DNA of 59,655 bases, from assembly GCA_913009655.1 (NCBI GenBank), contig CAJVWI010000014.1:1-59655 (forward strand). The letters run 5' to 3'. The notes beneath the pieces were generated by a model that had not been told where the DNA came from, did no database searches, and was given only the letters and a program-made list of their open reading frames with translations. Of this stretch, positions 1 through 9,052 are shown in pieces. A program made the position numbers and the translations under genes. This DNA is from an uncultured Cryomorphaceae bacterium. GTDB lineage: Bacteria; Bacteroidota; Bacteroidia; Flavobacteriales; Schleiferiaceae. Position 1 is the first letter of the stretch, and each line of letters opens with the position of its first letter.

Positions 1-3000
1 ACCATTGATTACAATTCCATAATAACCGCCTTTAATATGGTTATTGGTTATTGTCACATGCTCCGCATTCAAGCCATAAGAAGTTGGGCTAGTCAAAGAA
101 TTTGTTGCGGTAATTGCAGCAGAGGTTCCTGTTCCTAAAGTATCTCCAATTATAACATTGTTATCCAATGTGATGTACTGCGCTCCGCCGGTAAGGACAA
201 CTGCTGAACCAACAGGACTATAAAGGGTCAATCCGCTTATAGTAACATGCTCAGATCCGTCAAGGGTGACAACTGAAGTGCTACCTAATTGAGCTGTGAT
301 CGTTGCCGTTCCAGTTGAAGGACCATTGAAGGTTACCGTATTGGTAGAGCTACCACCTACTATCTGGCCTAAATTAATGCTTCCAGTATAAGAGCCTGCA
401 GCAACATTAAATGTAACTGGACCTGAAATACCACACGCACCCAAGAACTGAACTGCACTATCAAGAGAAGCGAAGTTATTCGCACCTGTTCCTGCAGTAT
501 CAATAGTATAAACGCCACTTAGAGTTGTAAGACAACTTGTCTTAACTGTAACTGGACCAACCATTGCTGAAGTTCCTGCACCTCCACAAGAATCCTGAAC
601 CCAGAAATCATAGTAGGTGTTGGCTGTTAATCCAGAAATCGTTTGTGGCGTTGTTACTGCACTAACGACAGTTCCAGTAGCTCCGGTTCCGCTGTAGAAG
701 CCTTGCGGTCCCCATGTGATCGTAGAACCTAAAGCAGTTGTTCCTACAGTAGACCATGCCAAGGTTACACTTGAAGCCGTCTGGCCTGTTGAAGTCAATA
801 CCGGATCAGGACATGTGGGAATAAAGCCAACGGCAAAGTTGTCGATGAATACGTCTGGTCCCCACCCTGAAGCACCGTAAAATTCGAAGATAGCGTCATG
901 ACCTACATAAGAAGTATCTAGGTATACACTTTCAGTTACAAATGAACCTGGAGTGGAAATTGCCGACCCTGTTGATCCAAAAGATTGACCATTTAGATAT
1001 ACCAAAGTATCCCAATTAGGGCTTGTTGATTTACGAACTCTTAATGCCAAAGCATCATTGTAAGAGGTATAGTACTGATTCGAGTGAGACCAGTCAAAGC
1101 TTACCGTCGCTGCACTTGAAATAGCAATTGGTCGACTCTCTATAATTGCAGTTAAACCTCCCGGCCAGCTCCAATAATTGTAACGAACCATATTGTTAGA
1201 TGTAGTTGGACTGGTATAAAGCAGAGCAGTATTGGTTCCTTTGTCAATATCCCAACACTGTAAAGGAGTTGGTAACGAAGAATTCCAACTCTGGAAATCC
1301 TCAGTGTAAGGCATCGCTGCTGCTGTACAAGGAGTGCAGAAAGAAACTGGCCCAACCCATGGAGAACCATTGGTTCCGCACATTGACTGAACATAAACAT
1401 CGTAGCATGTTGCAGAGGCCAATGTGTTTAGAGTATAAGTTGAATCATAAGTTGTAACCGTTGAACCTGTTCCTGGAGTAAATCCTGATGGACCCCATGC
1501 AATAACCGTTGGATTTGCAGTATCTGGAACAACCCAGTTAATGGTCGCTCCTGACCCATTAACCCCACTTGATGTTAGGAAGCTAGGACCTGAGCACAGA
1601 ACGTTTTGAACCGATACATTATCTATCGAAAGGTCACCGGTAAATGAGGCACCCTTTTGGGTTCTTAAAGCAATAACGATAGTATCTCCAGCGTACGCCG
1701 CTAGGTTTGTCATATGCTGAGTCCAAGACGCAGATTGAGAAGTTTGCTGAGATCCTACAAGAGAGTCAATAGCAGTAAACGTTGCTCCATTGTCTGTAGA
1801 TACATCAACCCATAATCCTGTGATGGTTGCACCGTACATGTGGTAGTAAAAAGAAAGCTCCGGATTGGTTGTTGCCGATAAATCTAAAGTTGGAAGTTTA
1901 ACCAATGCTGGAGAACCTGCTGAACCAAATGATGATTCTGTGTACAAATAGTTACTTCCACTGTTTGCCGCTAAAGGCCCAGTACTAGAAGATGGTGTGC
2001 CTCCTGAATTTACAAGAAATGCAAAAGAAGAATAAGCTGTTGGCGTTCTATCCCAACAATTATCAAAAACATCATTTTGATAAGATACGTTTGCAGTCCA
2101 ATTTGAACCATCAAAGTTCTCAATGAAACCGGTTGTGCTGGTTACCGCATATGGAAGACATGGTGTAGTAAAACTCACAGGACCATACCATCCAGAATAT
2201 CCGTTACCCGAAGAAACACAATTTGATCTTACATATAAATCATAAGTAGATGAAGAAAACAGGCCAGGAAGTGTTGCACTTGTTGTTGTTGCTGAAGTCG
2301 TGCTTCCTGTTCCTTGAGTGAACCCTGTTAATCCCCACTCTAATTCATAAGCCGAGGATGCACCCATCCATGAAACAGATGCGCTGGTTGCAGAGATTGC
2401 TCCAAATGTCAATGAAGACGGTGTGGCACATGCTGGAGGGACAAACTCATCCGCTCCAATATCCGGAGTTGACGATGAACGTGCATCTCCGTCAAGGTCT
2501 GTAGTAATGTATGATACAGGCTGTGCGTTGTTACTTGCAGCGAGACCTTCAATATGCCAGTCACCAGCGTTCGTGAACTGAGGATCTCCCTCAGAAGACG
2601 TTGAATCGCCTGAAGCAGCCTGGTAAGCAGCAAAAGAAGTTAAATTAGAAGTTCCGTAGTAATAACCTGAAAGACCAGATGTTGGCGTGGAAAAAAGATT
2701 GTTTTCCGAGGTTATATAATTAGAAACGGTTGACGGTATAGAAAAGTAAACAGGGTAACCTTGCACCTCGTTATGGAAAATATTGTTTCTAAGAGTGATA
2801 CTTGGCGTTGGATAACTACTAACACTAGAAGCTAAAACATAAGCAGCCCTGTTTGTTGCATAAGCTGAACCTGTTCTAAATGTATTGTTAGTAACCTCCA
2901 CATTTGAAGGGTGGTAAGCATACAAACCATAGTTGTATGATGATCCGGAGTTTTTGAATACTATAGCATTGTTATATATTGTAGTAGGCGCAGTAGATGG

Positions 3001-3873
3001 AGAATATATGTAATATGCAAAAATACCATAGCCGTAATTTAGACTGATATCGTTGTCATGGACCGTCCATGTGTCCGGGTTTGAATTACCCGACCATCCG
3101 TAGAGTTGAACCCCATAACCGAAACTTGTAGAGGTTGCGCTTTGACGAATTGTATTGTTTGATACATCTCCGGAAATACAATAGGAAGCTCTCACACCGT
3201 AACCATAACTAAAGTCGTTTACCGCATTGTTCCTGAAGACAAAGTTTTCTGACGGAGATGCAGTTGCTCCGGAGACATAAAGAGCGTAAGAACCATCATT
3301 GAACGTACTGTTCTCGATAGTCAATGAATCATAAGAGACAGATATAGCATACCATAGAGCAAAAAAGCTTGATGTAGAACCTACATATCCATTGAAAGTA
3401 CAATTGTCGACATTGATCACATTGTTGGTTGAACCTGTCATGTTGACCAAACGACCATAGGTAGTTCCTGCAGTTGCAACTGTTAAACCATCCATAGTTA
3501 TATAGGCAGCGTTGTTGAACTGAACTGTATAATTAGAGGTAGTTGCCGATGAAGTTGGTGCAAATGTTATGATAGCAGCAGATGTATTTGCCGCATCTGC
3601 CTTAAATGTAATCGTATTGGCAGCAGAGGCTCCTGTGTACGCCCCAAAAGAGACTTGCTCAGTATAGGTTCCCTCTTTAACATTAAAAGTAACGGCGCCA
3701 CTAACACCACTTGTTGTTAAGGCTGCCGTAGCTGCAGTAAAACTCGCGTAGTTAGTTGTTCCAGTTCCGTTTGGATCAATAGTATATGTTCCACTTAATT
3801 GCGCCAGCGATGTCAGTGACATCATGGCAAGAGCAACAATTGACAGGACAATTTTATTAGTAAATTTCTTCAT
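1..3873 (-). CDS. Giant secreted beta-helix / FN3 / jelly-roll surface protein (3' end cut by window)
   Basis: This frame is open for 1291 codons and has no stop, so the C-terminus lies beyond the left edge. The ATG at 3873 opens a clear signal peptide (MKKFTNKIVLSIVALAMMS, cleavage near SLAQ). Residues about 25-470 are rich in Thr, Ser and Asn with repeated NN-x-hydrophobic rungs, as in right-handed parallel beta-helices, and end in a GADEF motif. After that, three FN3-like modules (about 478-565, 760-845 and 1016-1110) alternate with two MAM/jelly-roll-type modules that begin with an acidic-F motif and a C-W pair. A second beta-helix begins near 1115. Proteins built this way in Bacteroidota are usually T9SS-exported adhesins or glycan-binding proteins. 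A sorting domain would be expected past the edge but cannot be seen. The exact ligand is unknown. Confidence 0.8.
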   Translation of the reverse strand, partial: MKKFTNKIVLSIVALAMMSLTSLAQLSGTYTIDPNGTGTTNYASFTAATAALTTSGVSGAVTFNVKEGTYTEQVSFGAYTGASAANTITFKADAANTSAAIITFAPTSSATTSNYTVQFNNAAYITMDGLTVATAGTTYGRLVNMTGSTNNVINVDNCTFNGYVGSTSSFFALWYAISVSYDSLTIENSTFNDGSYALYVSGATASPSENFVFRNNAVNDFSYGYGVRASYCISGDVSNNTIRQSATSTSFGYGVQLYGWSGNSNPDTWTVHDNDISLNYGYGIFAYYIYSPSTAPTTIYNNAIVFKNSGSSYNYGLYAYHPSNVEVTNNTFRTGSAYATNRAAYVLASSVSSYPTPSITLRNNIFHNEVQGYPVYFSIPSTVSNYITSENNLFSTPTSGLSGYYYGTSNLTSFAAYQAASGDSTSSEGDPQFTNAGDWHIEGLAASNNAQPVSYITTDLDGDARSSSTPDIGADEFVPPACATPSSLTFGAISATSASVSWMGASSAYELEWGLTGFTQGTGSTTSATTTSATLPGLFSSSTYDLYVRSNCVSSGNGYSGWYGPVSFTTPCLPYAVTSTTGFIENFDGSNWTANVSYQNDVFDNCWDRTPTAYSSFAFLVNSGGTPSSSTGPLAANSGSNYLYTESSFGSAGSPALVKLPTLDLSATTNPELSFYYHMYGATITGLWVDVSTDNGATFTAIDSLVGSQQTSQSASWTQHMTNLAAYAGDTIVIALRTQKGASFTGDLSIDNVSVQNVLCSGPSFLTSSGVNGSGATINWVVPDTANPTVIAWGPSGFTPGTGSTVTTYDSTYTLNTLASATCYDVYVQSMCGTNGSPWVGPVSFCTPCTAAAMPYTEDFQSWNSSLPTPLQCWDIDKGTNTALLYTSPTTSNNMVRYNYWSWPGGLTAIIESRPIAISSAATVSFDWSHSNQYYTSYNDALALRVRKSTSPNWDTLVYLNGQSFGSTGSAISTPGSFVTESVYLDTSYVGHDAIFEFYGASGWGPDVFIDNFAVGFIPTCPDPVLTSTGQTASSVTLAWSTVGTTALGSTITWGPQGFYSGTGATGTVVSAVTTPQTISGLTANTYYDFWVQDSCGGAGTSAMVGPVTVKTSCLTTLSGVYTIDTAGTGANNFASLDSAVQFLGACGISGPVTFNVAAGSYTGSINLGQIVGGSSTNTVTFNGPSTGTATITAQLGSTSVVTLDGSEHVTISGLTLYSPVGSAVVLTGGAQYITLDNNVIIGDTLGTGTSAAITATNSLTSPTSYGLNAEHVTITNNHIKGGYYGIVING

Positions 3874-4086
3874 CGATTTAGGTGTGTATGATTTGTAAAA
3901 GGTGATTTCCAAGCAACCAAAATAGGAAAATTATCTTGAACGATAGCCCCATTGTGAGTAAATTTTTATCAAAAATTAAAGTTTTAAAAAATTAAATGAA
4001 GAAGATTACTAAAATCAGGAGTCATTTAAAATAATTGAAGTATTTTCGCGCCCTCAAGATTAGGTGGCTGACCTGATTTTGGGCAC

Positions 4087-4162
4087 CGGGAAGTGGCGCA
4101 GGTGGTAGCGCACCTGGTTTGGGACCAGGGGGTCGCAGGTTCGAATCCTGTCTTCCCGACCA
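4087..4162 (+). tRNA. tRNA-Pro (UGG)
   Basis: A full cloverleaf can be drawn. The acceptor stem CGGGAAG pairs with CTTCCCG, the D arm is GCGC/GCGC, the anticodon stem CCTGG/CCAGG encloses loop TTTGGGA (anticodon TGG at 4120-4122), and the T arm contains GGTTCGAATCC. The discriminator A is followed by an encoded CCA. A TGATTTTG box at 4074-4081 (7 of 8 to TAnnTTTG) lies 5 nt upstream. Confidence 0.97.
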
Positions 4163-4192
4163 AAAGCTCTGCATTATGTGCGGGGCTTTTTT
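4162..4192 (+). terminator. Rho-independent terminator after tRNA-Pro
   Basis: Starting at the last base of the tRNA, AAAAGCTCTGCA pairs with TGCGGGGCTTTT around a TTATG loop. The stem is 12 bp including two G-T pairs and is followed by a run of T. It serves as the end of a single-tRNA transcript. Confidence 0.8.
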
Positions 4193-4336
4193 GGTTAAAT
4201 ACATTAATGAGTGCATACTCTCAAAGAATCTTAATTGGCCCATTGTTAAGTATATTTCGCAACTAAAATCAGAACACATGATGTTTTGTTTTAAGATTTG
4301 ATAAATATTTGAAGAAATTCATCCTGAAATAAAGCA

Positions 4337-5776
4337 ATGGTAGATAAAAAAAGAATCGGTCTTTTGTTAGGACCACTATCCTTTTTACTTATTCGTTTTT
4401 TTTTCGAGCCGGAAGGGTTAAACCCAGCAGCAAATGGAGTTTTAGCAGCAACTGCTTGGATTGCCATCTGGTGGATAACCGAGGCCATCCCGATTGAAGT
4501 TACTGCCCTACTTCCAATTGTGTTGTTTCCATTGATTGGAGCTCTTGACCTAAAAGAAACGGGAGCAGCCTATGGACATAAATTTATTTTTCTTTTTATA
4601 GGAGGCTTCATTTTGGCTATCGCTATCGAAAAATGGCAACTTCATAAACGTATTGCAGTACATATTTTAAAAATCGTTGGGACCAGCTTAACCAATATCA
4701 TGCTAGGCTTTATGTTGAGCACTGCCCTTCTCTCTATGTGGATCTCTAATACTGCCACTACTGTTATGATGCTTCCAATTGGAATGGCAGTGATTGATCA
4801 ACTAAAAAGCAAATCGTCAGAGCTTGGGAGTTCTCAATTTGGAAAAGCTCTGATGTTATCAATTGCTTATAGCGCATCCATTGGAGGAATGGCTACTCTC
4901 ATAGGAACCCCACCAAATTTAATTTTTGCTGGGGTTGTTCAAGAGCTTTACGGGATTGAAATCACTTTCTTTCAATGGTTCTCTTTCGGCCTCCCTATTT
5001 CTTTGGTCTTGCTGTTTGTTTGTTGGTATTATCTAGGCAGGTTAGCTTTTCCATTAAAGGACCTAAAGTTACCTGGAGGAAAAGAAATTATAATGAAACA
5101 AGTCAAAGAATTGGGGCCCATGTCAAGAGAAGAAAAGCTTGTCTTGATAGTATTTATAGCGACGGCTCTAGCATGGATTTGTAGATCATTCTTATTAAAA
5201 CAATTTATCCCTGCTATCGATGATACAATTATTGCTGTAATAGCTGCAATAACTCTATTTATTATTCCATCAACAGACAAAGGAAAGGCATTGTTAAATT
5301 GGCAAGACGCTGTTAAATTACCGTGGGGCATATTGATACTTTTTGGAGGCGGAATTGCATTGGCCATTGGCTTTGAAACAAGCGGCTTAGCTTTCTGGCT
5401 TGGCAATCAGTTGAGCAGTCTGAAAGGAATACATCTGTTCTTATTGATTCTAGCAACAGTAACTGCAGTTAACTTTCTTACCGAAATTACATCCAATCTT
5501 GCTACAACAGCCATCCTTTTGCCTGTTCTAGCGACCTTGGCATTGGTTATGGACGTTCACCCTTTCCTATTACTAGCGTCTGCAACCGTTGCAGCATCGT
5601 GTGCTTTCATGTTGCCGGTAGCCACGGCTCCTAATGCTCTAGTTTTTGGGAGTGGGTATATCAAAATGACTGATATGATTCAAAAAGGTGTTTGGTTGAA
5701 TATCATTTCCATAATTATTCTTACCCTCACGATATATTTCTTTTTGCCCTTAGTTTGGGACCTTAGCCCTCTTTAG
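4337..5776 (+). CDS. SLC13/DASS family sodium-coupled anion (dicarboxylate or sulfate) symporter
   Basis: The product is a 479-residue inner-membrane protein with about a dozen hydrophobic segments. It shows the SLC13 hallmark SNTATTVMMLPIG in the first half and the matching TSNLATTAILLPVL in the second half, the two inverted-repeat SNT-type motifs that line the substrate and Na+ sites. GTPPNLIFAG and VATAPNALVFGSG are also family-typical. Members import C4-dicarboxylates, citrate or sulfate with Na+. The motifs do not settle the substrate, but the overall pattern is closest to dicarboxylate carriers. It stands alone, 174 nt after the tRNA-Pro terminator, with no obvious Shine-Dalgarno sequence. 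Confidence 0.88.
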   Translation: MVDKKRIGLLLGPLSFLLIRFFFEPEGLNPAANGVLAATAWIAIWWITEAIPIEVTALLPIVLFPLIGALDLKETGAAYGHKFIFLFIGGFILAIAIEKWQLHKRIAVHILKIVGTSLTNIMLGFMLSTALLSMWISNTATTVMMLPIGMAVIDQLKSKSSELGSSQFGKALMLSIAYSASIGGMATLIGTPPNLIFAGVVQELYGIEITFFQWFSFGLPISLVLLFVCWYYLGRLAFPLKDLKLPGGKEIIMKQVKELGPMSREEKLVLIVFIATALAWICRSFLLKQFIPAIDDTIIAVIAAITLFIIPSTDKGKALLNWQDAVKLPWGILILFGGGIALAIGFETSGLAFWLGNQLSSLKGIHLFLLILATVTAVNFLTEITSNLATTAILLPVLATLALVMDVHPFLLLASATVAASCAFMLPVATAPNALVFGSGYIKMTDMIQKGVWLNIISIIILTLTIYFFLPLVWDLSPL

Positions 5777-5882
5777 ATGATATGAAGATAATTTCACAGG
5801 GCTCTAAAAAACGGCCTTTAAACCTTTCTCTCTGTAAACTGTTTTAATAAATTAAAAGAAATGTATTTCTCAAAAAATTTCT

Positions 5883-6530
5883 ATGATTAAGCCCATTATT
5901 TCAATGTTGTTAGCCATTGTACTCGGATGCGCTTGCAATGCATCTAGAATTGTAAGCCCGTTGGAGAAAGATGAGTGGAGAATAGGAGCTGCACTTGGAG
6001 GGCCCCAAGTAAGCTCTCAGAGACTTCCCTTGATGAGCATATACACGGCAAAAGGAATCACAGAAGAAAAATCATTTTATTCAGGGCTTCAAATCCTCAA
6101 TTTGGGATTTCAATCGTTACAATTAGATGCCGGCCTGCTTACACGCTTGAAAAAACATGAGGGTGTTAGTCCAGAGATAAATTTAAAAACAGGATTAAAC
6201 GGTATGATGAGCTTTCGAGATGCTGCAGCAAGAGTTTATCCCGAAATGGGCATAATAACGGCATGGAAGCTCAAAAAATTTATGCCATACCTGGGAAGTG
6301 ACTTATGGATTGATCCCACATATGGTCTGACAGAATTTGGGAAAGGATCCTTGTTGCATCCATCTTTACAAACCGGAGTGAGATACCTGGGTAGGTATTT
6401 TGAATTTGGAGTAGAGGCAAAATGGCTTAATCCCACACGTACGTTTATAATTCCTCAACAGGAAGTTCCTTCATTCTTGGGGATAGGTGCTCGAGGATTG
6501 TATTTCACAATAGCTTATCGAATGTTATGA
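5883..6530 (+). CDS. Small outer-membrane-type lipoprotein, unknown function
   Basis: The product has 215 residues and I recognise no named family. The N-terminus MIKPIISMLLAIVLGCAC is a lipoprotein signal with Cys near position 17. The mature part has alternating short hydrophobic strands, Gly/aromatic turns and a C-terminal aromatic strand ending YFTIAYRML, which suggests a small beta-barrel or beta-sandwich at the outer membrane. Its stop overlaps the start of the next gene in an ATGA (6527-6530), so the two are translationally coupled and probably act together with the hydrolase lipoprotein. Confidence 0.6.
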   Translation: MIKPIISMLLAIVLGCACNASRIVSPLEKDEWRIGAALGGPQVSSQRLPLMSIYTAKGITEEKSFYSGLQILNLGFQSLQLDAGLLTRLKKHEGVSPEINLKTGLNGMMSFRDAAARVYPEMGIITAWKLKKFMPYLGSDLWIDPTYGLTEFGKGSLLHPSLQTGVRYLGRYFEFGVEAKWLNPTRTFIIPQQEVPSFLGIGARGLYFTIAYRML

Positions 6531-7423
6531 GAAAGATTTCTGTTATTCTGATTTTAATTTTTTCGTGTTACTTGCAAATCAGCTGTGACGTTGATGCTGC
6601 CCTGTTGCAAGGGCAAGAAGTAGAGTATAATTTTCCTCCCGGGGATAGCTCAGATCAATTTTATGTAGATGCTGATAAAATTTTTCAAATCGACTTATTG
6701 TCTCAGGCTGATGAAGAATATGATATTGACGCTGCTATAATTTCTTCACTTTATGTCGGCGACACTTCTTTGATTTCTAGCGATACTGTTTTCCTTTATC
6801 TGCATGGCAATTCAGGATCACTCAACGGATATTGGGAATATATTCGTCAAATAGCGAATATCGGAGGACACCATCGATATGGAGTTTTAGCAATAGATTA
6901 TCGCGGTTATGGACAATCAGAGGGCAACTCAACGAGCATACAAACTATGAGGCAAGATCTATATGCCGCTCTTGATTTCTTGGACTCTAAGGGACTCGAT
7001 GCAAGTCGACTTATCGTCTATGGACTGAGTCTAGGGAGCCTTCCTGGATGTCAGGAAGCCGGTGATCAAATGGGCTCTATTAAAATTGAAAAATTAATTA
7101 TTGAAGCCCCCCAAACTACTGCTGATGTGTTTTTTCAAGACGCCGTTGGTATCTCTGTCCCGAGCTCCTTGGTAACCGATTATAATTTTGACCTTGTTGA
7201 ACGAATTTCACAATATAAAAATAGCCTACTTTGGATGCATGGTGTTAACGATCAAATAGCACTTTTTGAAAATGCACAAGCATTATATGATGCGCACAAT
7301 CCAGATACAATTAACGGAGAATTTAAACAAGCGCATATTCTCCCTTTGGGCGGACACTATTTTAGATGGGATTTTGGTTATGAAAATTGGGGTGCGGCGA
7401 TACTAGATTTCGCCATAAACTAG
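6527..7423 (+). CDS. Alpha/beta-hydrolase lipoprotein
   Basis: The 298-residue protein has a signal ending in ISC (Cys about residue 20), so it is probably lipid-anchored. The hydrolase fold is visible: strand plus oxyanion motif LYLHGNSGS, then DYRGYGQSEG, then the nucleophile elbow YGLSLGS (G-x-S-x-G), then HGVNDQIALF with the likely acid Asp, and LPLGGHYF with the catalytic His. This order is that of the BEM46/serine-aminopeptidase-like group found as esterases or peptidases. The substrate is unknown. It overlaps the preceding lipoprotein gene by 4 nt. Confidence 0.75.
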   Translation: MRKISVILILIFSCYLQISCDVDAALLQGQEVEYNFPPGDSSDQFYVDADKIFQIDLLSQADEEYDIDAAIISSLYVGDTSLISSDTVFLYLHGNSGSLNGYWEYIRQIANIGGHHRYGVLAIDYRGYGQSEGNSTSIQTMRQDLYAALDFLDSKGLDASRLIVYGLSLGSLPGCQEAGDQMGSIKIEKLIIEAPQTTADVFFQDAVGISVPSSLVTDYNFDLVERISQYKNSLLWMHGVNDQIALFENAQALYDAHNPDTINGEFKQAHILPLGGHYFRWDFGYENWGAAILDFAIN

Positions 7424-7496
7424 AACCCATATAGCATTACAACTTAATTTTGGAATTGGTTTTCACAAATATTCCTCATTCCTTTTTGGACCAATG

Positions 7497-7530
7497 AAAA
7501 AGAGCTGCATTTTGTATGCAGCTCCTTTAT
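7497..7530. terminator. Bidirectional terminator between hydrolase gene and tRNA-Arg
   Basis: GAGCTGCAT (7502-7510) pairs perfectly with ATGCAGCTC (7516-7524) around TTTGT. AAAAA on the left gives a T-run for minus-strand transcription from the tRNA, and CTTTAT on the right gives a weaker one for the plus strand. Confidence 0.8.
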
Positions 7531-7532
7531 AT

Positions 7533-7609
7533 TGGTGATTCCGGCGCGATTCGAACGCGCGACCGTCTGCTTAGAAGGCAGATGCTCTATCCAGCTGAGC
7601 TACGGAACC
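7533..7609 (-). tRNA. tRNA-Arg (UCU)
   Basis: Read on the minus strand, acceptor GGTTCCG pairs with CGGAATC (one G-T). The anticodon stem TCTGC/GCAGA holds loop CTTCTAA with anticodon TCT, and the T loop is GTTCGAATC. CCA is encoded. A perfect TAnnTTTG box lies 7 nt upstream. Confidence 0.96.
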
Positions 7610-7616
7610 AAGGGCG

Positions 7617-7624
7617 CAAAAGTA
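7617..7624 (-). promoter_or_regulatory. -7 box of tRNA-Arg promoter
   Basis: TACTTTTG on the minus strand matches the Bacteroidota -7 consensus TAnnTTTG at all fixed positions. It ends 7 nt before the tRNA 5' base, so transcription should start almost at the mature end. No clear TTTG -33 box is seen 19-21 nt upstream. Confidence 0.6.
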
Positions 7625-7741
7625 ATATTAAAATCTATGAATAAAAGGAAAGTATAGCAATCTTGTTAAATCTTGCTGAAAATATATTTGAATGTCATGA
7701 TAAAAATGATATCAGAGCGCGAATAACAATGATGAATTCCG

Positions 7742-8293
7742 TTATGGAGCAAATAGCAATAAAGACCATAGACCGCCCACAAGAGCGGTTATTACAGAAG
7801 CAATTATCCAGTCCAAAGTAGTTAATTTTTTTTCTATTTCTAATTTCGTATCCTCACCCTGTTTATTCAGCTTAGCTATACGAGATTTAATTCTTTCAAA
7901 ATCAAATTCTTCTGGCATATCTATGACCTTCGATTTAACTCTAAAGCCACCATTTCTAAATTCATATTCAAATATTGTCTCGAAGTTCTTTTTCCTTGGA
8001 CACAATTGTAGTATTTCCCCCTGTCCATCTAACTCAATCAATGGAATATCGATTACATAAATTAGAAGATCCTCATCAACATAGCTTTTACATACAATTG
8101 GCAATGCTGAATCAGCTCCCTTGTGAGAATATGCTAAGTCCATACAGTCAGGACTTTCAAAATTGGTGACAAGCCAAATCATGTTTGAAGCGTAGTCTAT
8201 TTCGAAATAAGTGCCTCTAGGGCCCATATCAACTTGCGATATTGCGCTAAAAGCAAATATTTGAAAAGAGAAATAAATTAGAGCCTTTCTCAC
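7742..8293 (-). CDS. Secreted/membrane-anchored protein of unknown function
   Basis: The product has 183 residues in no family I recognise. A signal peptide (MRKALIYFSFQIFAFSAIS, cleavage before QVDMG) leads a 120-residue soluble part with three scattered Cys. A charged helix follows (about 128-155, FERIKSRIAKLNKQGEDTKL-type, likely coiled coil), then a C-terminal transmembrane helix (WIIASVITALVGGLWSLLLF). The layout suggests a periplasmic domain held by its C-terminus. It is monocistronic, between tRNA-Arg and the divergent DUF5683 gene. Confidence 0.55.
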   Translation of the reverse strand: MRKALIYFSFQIFAFSAISQVDMGPRGTYFEIDYASNMIWLVTNFESPDCMDLAYSHKGADSALPIVCKSYVDEDLLIYVIDIPLIELDGQGEILQLCPRKKNFETIFEYEFRNGGFRVKSKVIDMPEEFDFERIKSRIAKLNKQGEDTKLEIEKKLTTLDWIIASVITALVGGLWSLLLFAP

Positions 8294-8461
8294 CAGTTTT
8301 TAAATTTTAAATCTCCAAAAATAAAAATCATATCGAGCCCAAAAGTACGTTTGAATAACAACATCAAAGAACATCAACTGTTAAAGAATATTTATTTCTT
8401 TGGCTTACATAATTTAAACAAAGTCGTATTTTAAGGAAACAAGGTACTTTTACCCCATAAA

Positions 8462-9052
8462 ATGGGAAGCTCCTTTAAAATCCATATTGTTCATCTATGC
8501 CTTATTTTTTTTGGTATGGAATTGAGCGCGCAAGTGGTCTATTCAGATACACTAAGCTCATCTATTGTAGAAACTAGAATACAAGTGCTTGATATAAACA
8601 AAAAAAAATACCGATCTCAGCCCCAAAAAGCCTTTATCTCATCTATGGTTATTCCCGGACTGGGTCAAATACTAAACAAGCAGATCTGGAAATCACCTAT
8701 AGCTCTAGGGGCTATTGGTGGAGTTGGTTTCGTCTTTTGGCAAAATCAAAAAAATGTTTCAAAACTAAAAAATGCAATAGACCTTCGATTTGATGGACCC
8801 CCTGGAAGTGTTGACGAATTTGCTGGAATATATTCGGATAGCCAGTTATTTTCTCTGGAAAATGAATACACTAGACTCAGAGACTACAGCTTTTTAGGGT
8901 TGATTGGCATTCATATGCTTCAGTGCATTGATGCATATGCTGCAGGCTTTTTAGTTGACTTTGATATAAGTCCCGATCTTAACATTGCAACTTCATACTA
9001 CCCAATTCCTAATGCTCCGCTAGGTGCAAAAATCATATTGTCATGGCCTTAA
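8462..9052 (+). CDS. DUF5683 membrane protein
   Basis: The 196-residue protein has a signal or anchor segment and then the DUF5683 core: KAFISSMVIPGLGQILNKQIWKSP, read as the P-G-x-G-Q turn followed by a hydrophobic hairpin, and a second membrane stretch near 145-165. Family members are small Bacteroidota envelope proteins of unknown role, often encoded near parA/parB and dapB. The dapB link is kept here (10-nt overlap), but no par genes are present. A TACTTTTA box (7 of 8 to consensus) at 8446-8453 precedes the ATG. Confidence 0.75.
   Translation: MGSSFKIHIVHLCLIFFGMELSAQVVYSDTLSSSIVETRIQVLDINKKKYRSQPQKAFISSMVIPGLGQILNKQIWKSPIALGAIGGVGFVFWQNQKNVSKLKNAIDLRFDGPPGSVDEFAGIYSDSQLFSLENEYTRLRDYSFLGLIGIHMLQCIDAYAAGFLVDFDISPDLNIATSYYPIPNAPLGAKIILSWP

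Noticed and set aside
1152-2633. Short open frames at 1152-1400, 1206-1457 and 2409-2633
   Set aside because: They lie inside the long open frame of the giant surface protein and have low-complexity translations without signal, motif or start context.
4022-4301. Open frames over tRNA-Pro (for example 4119-4301 plus and 4022-4279 minus)
   Set aside because: They read through a complete tRNA cloverleaf and its terminator, so they are not genes.
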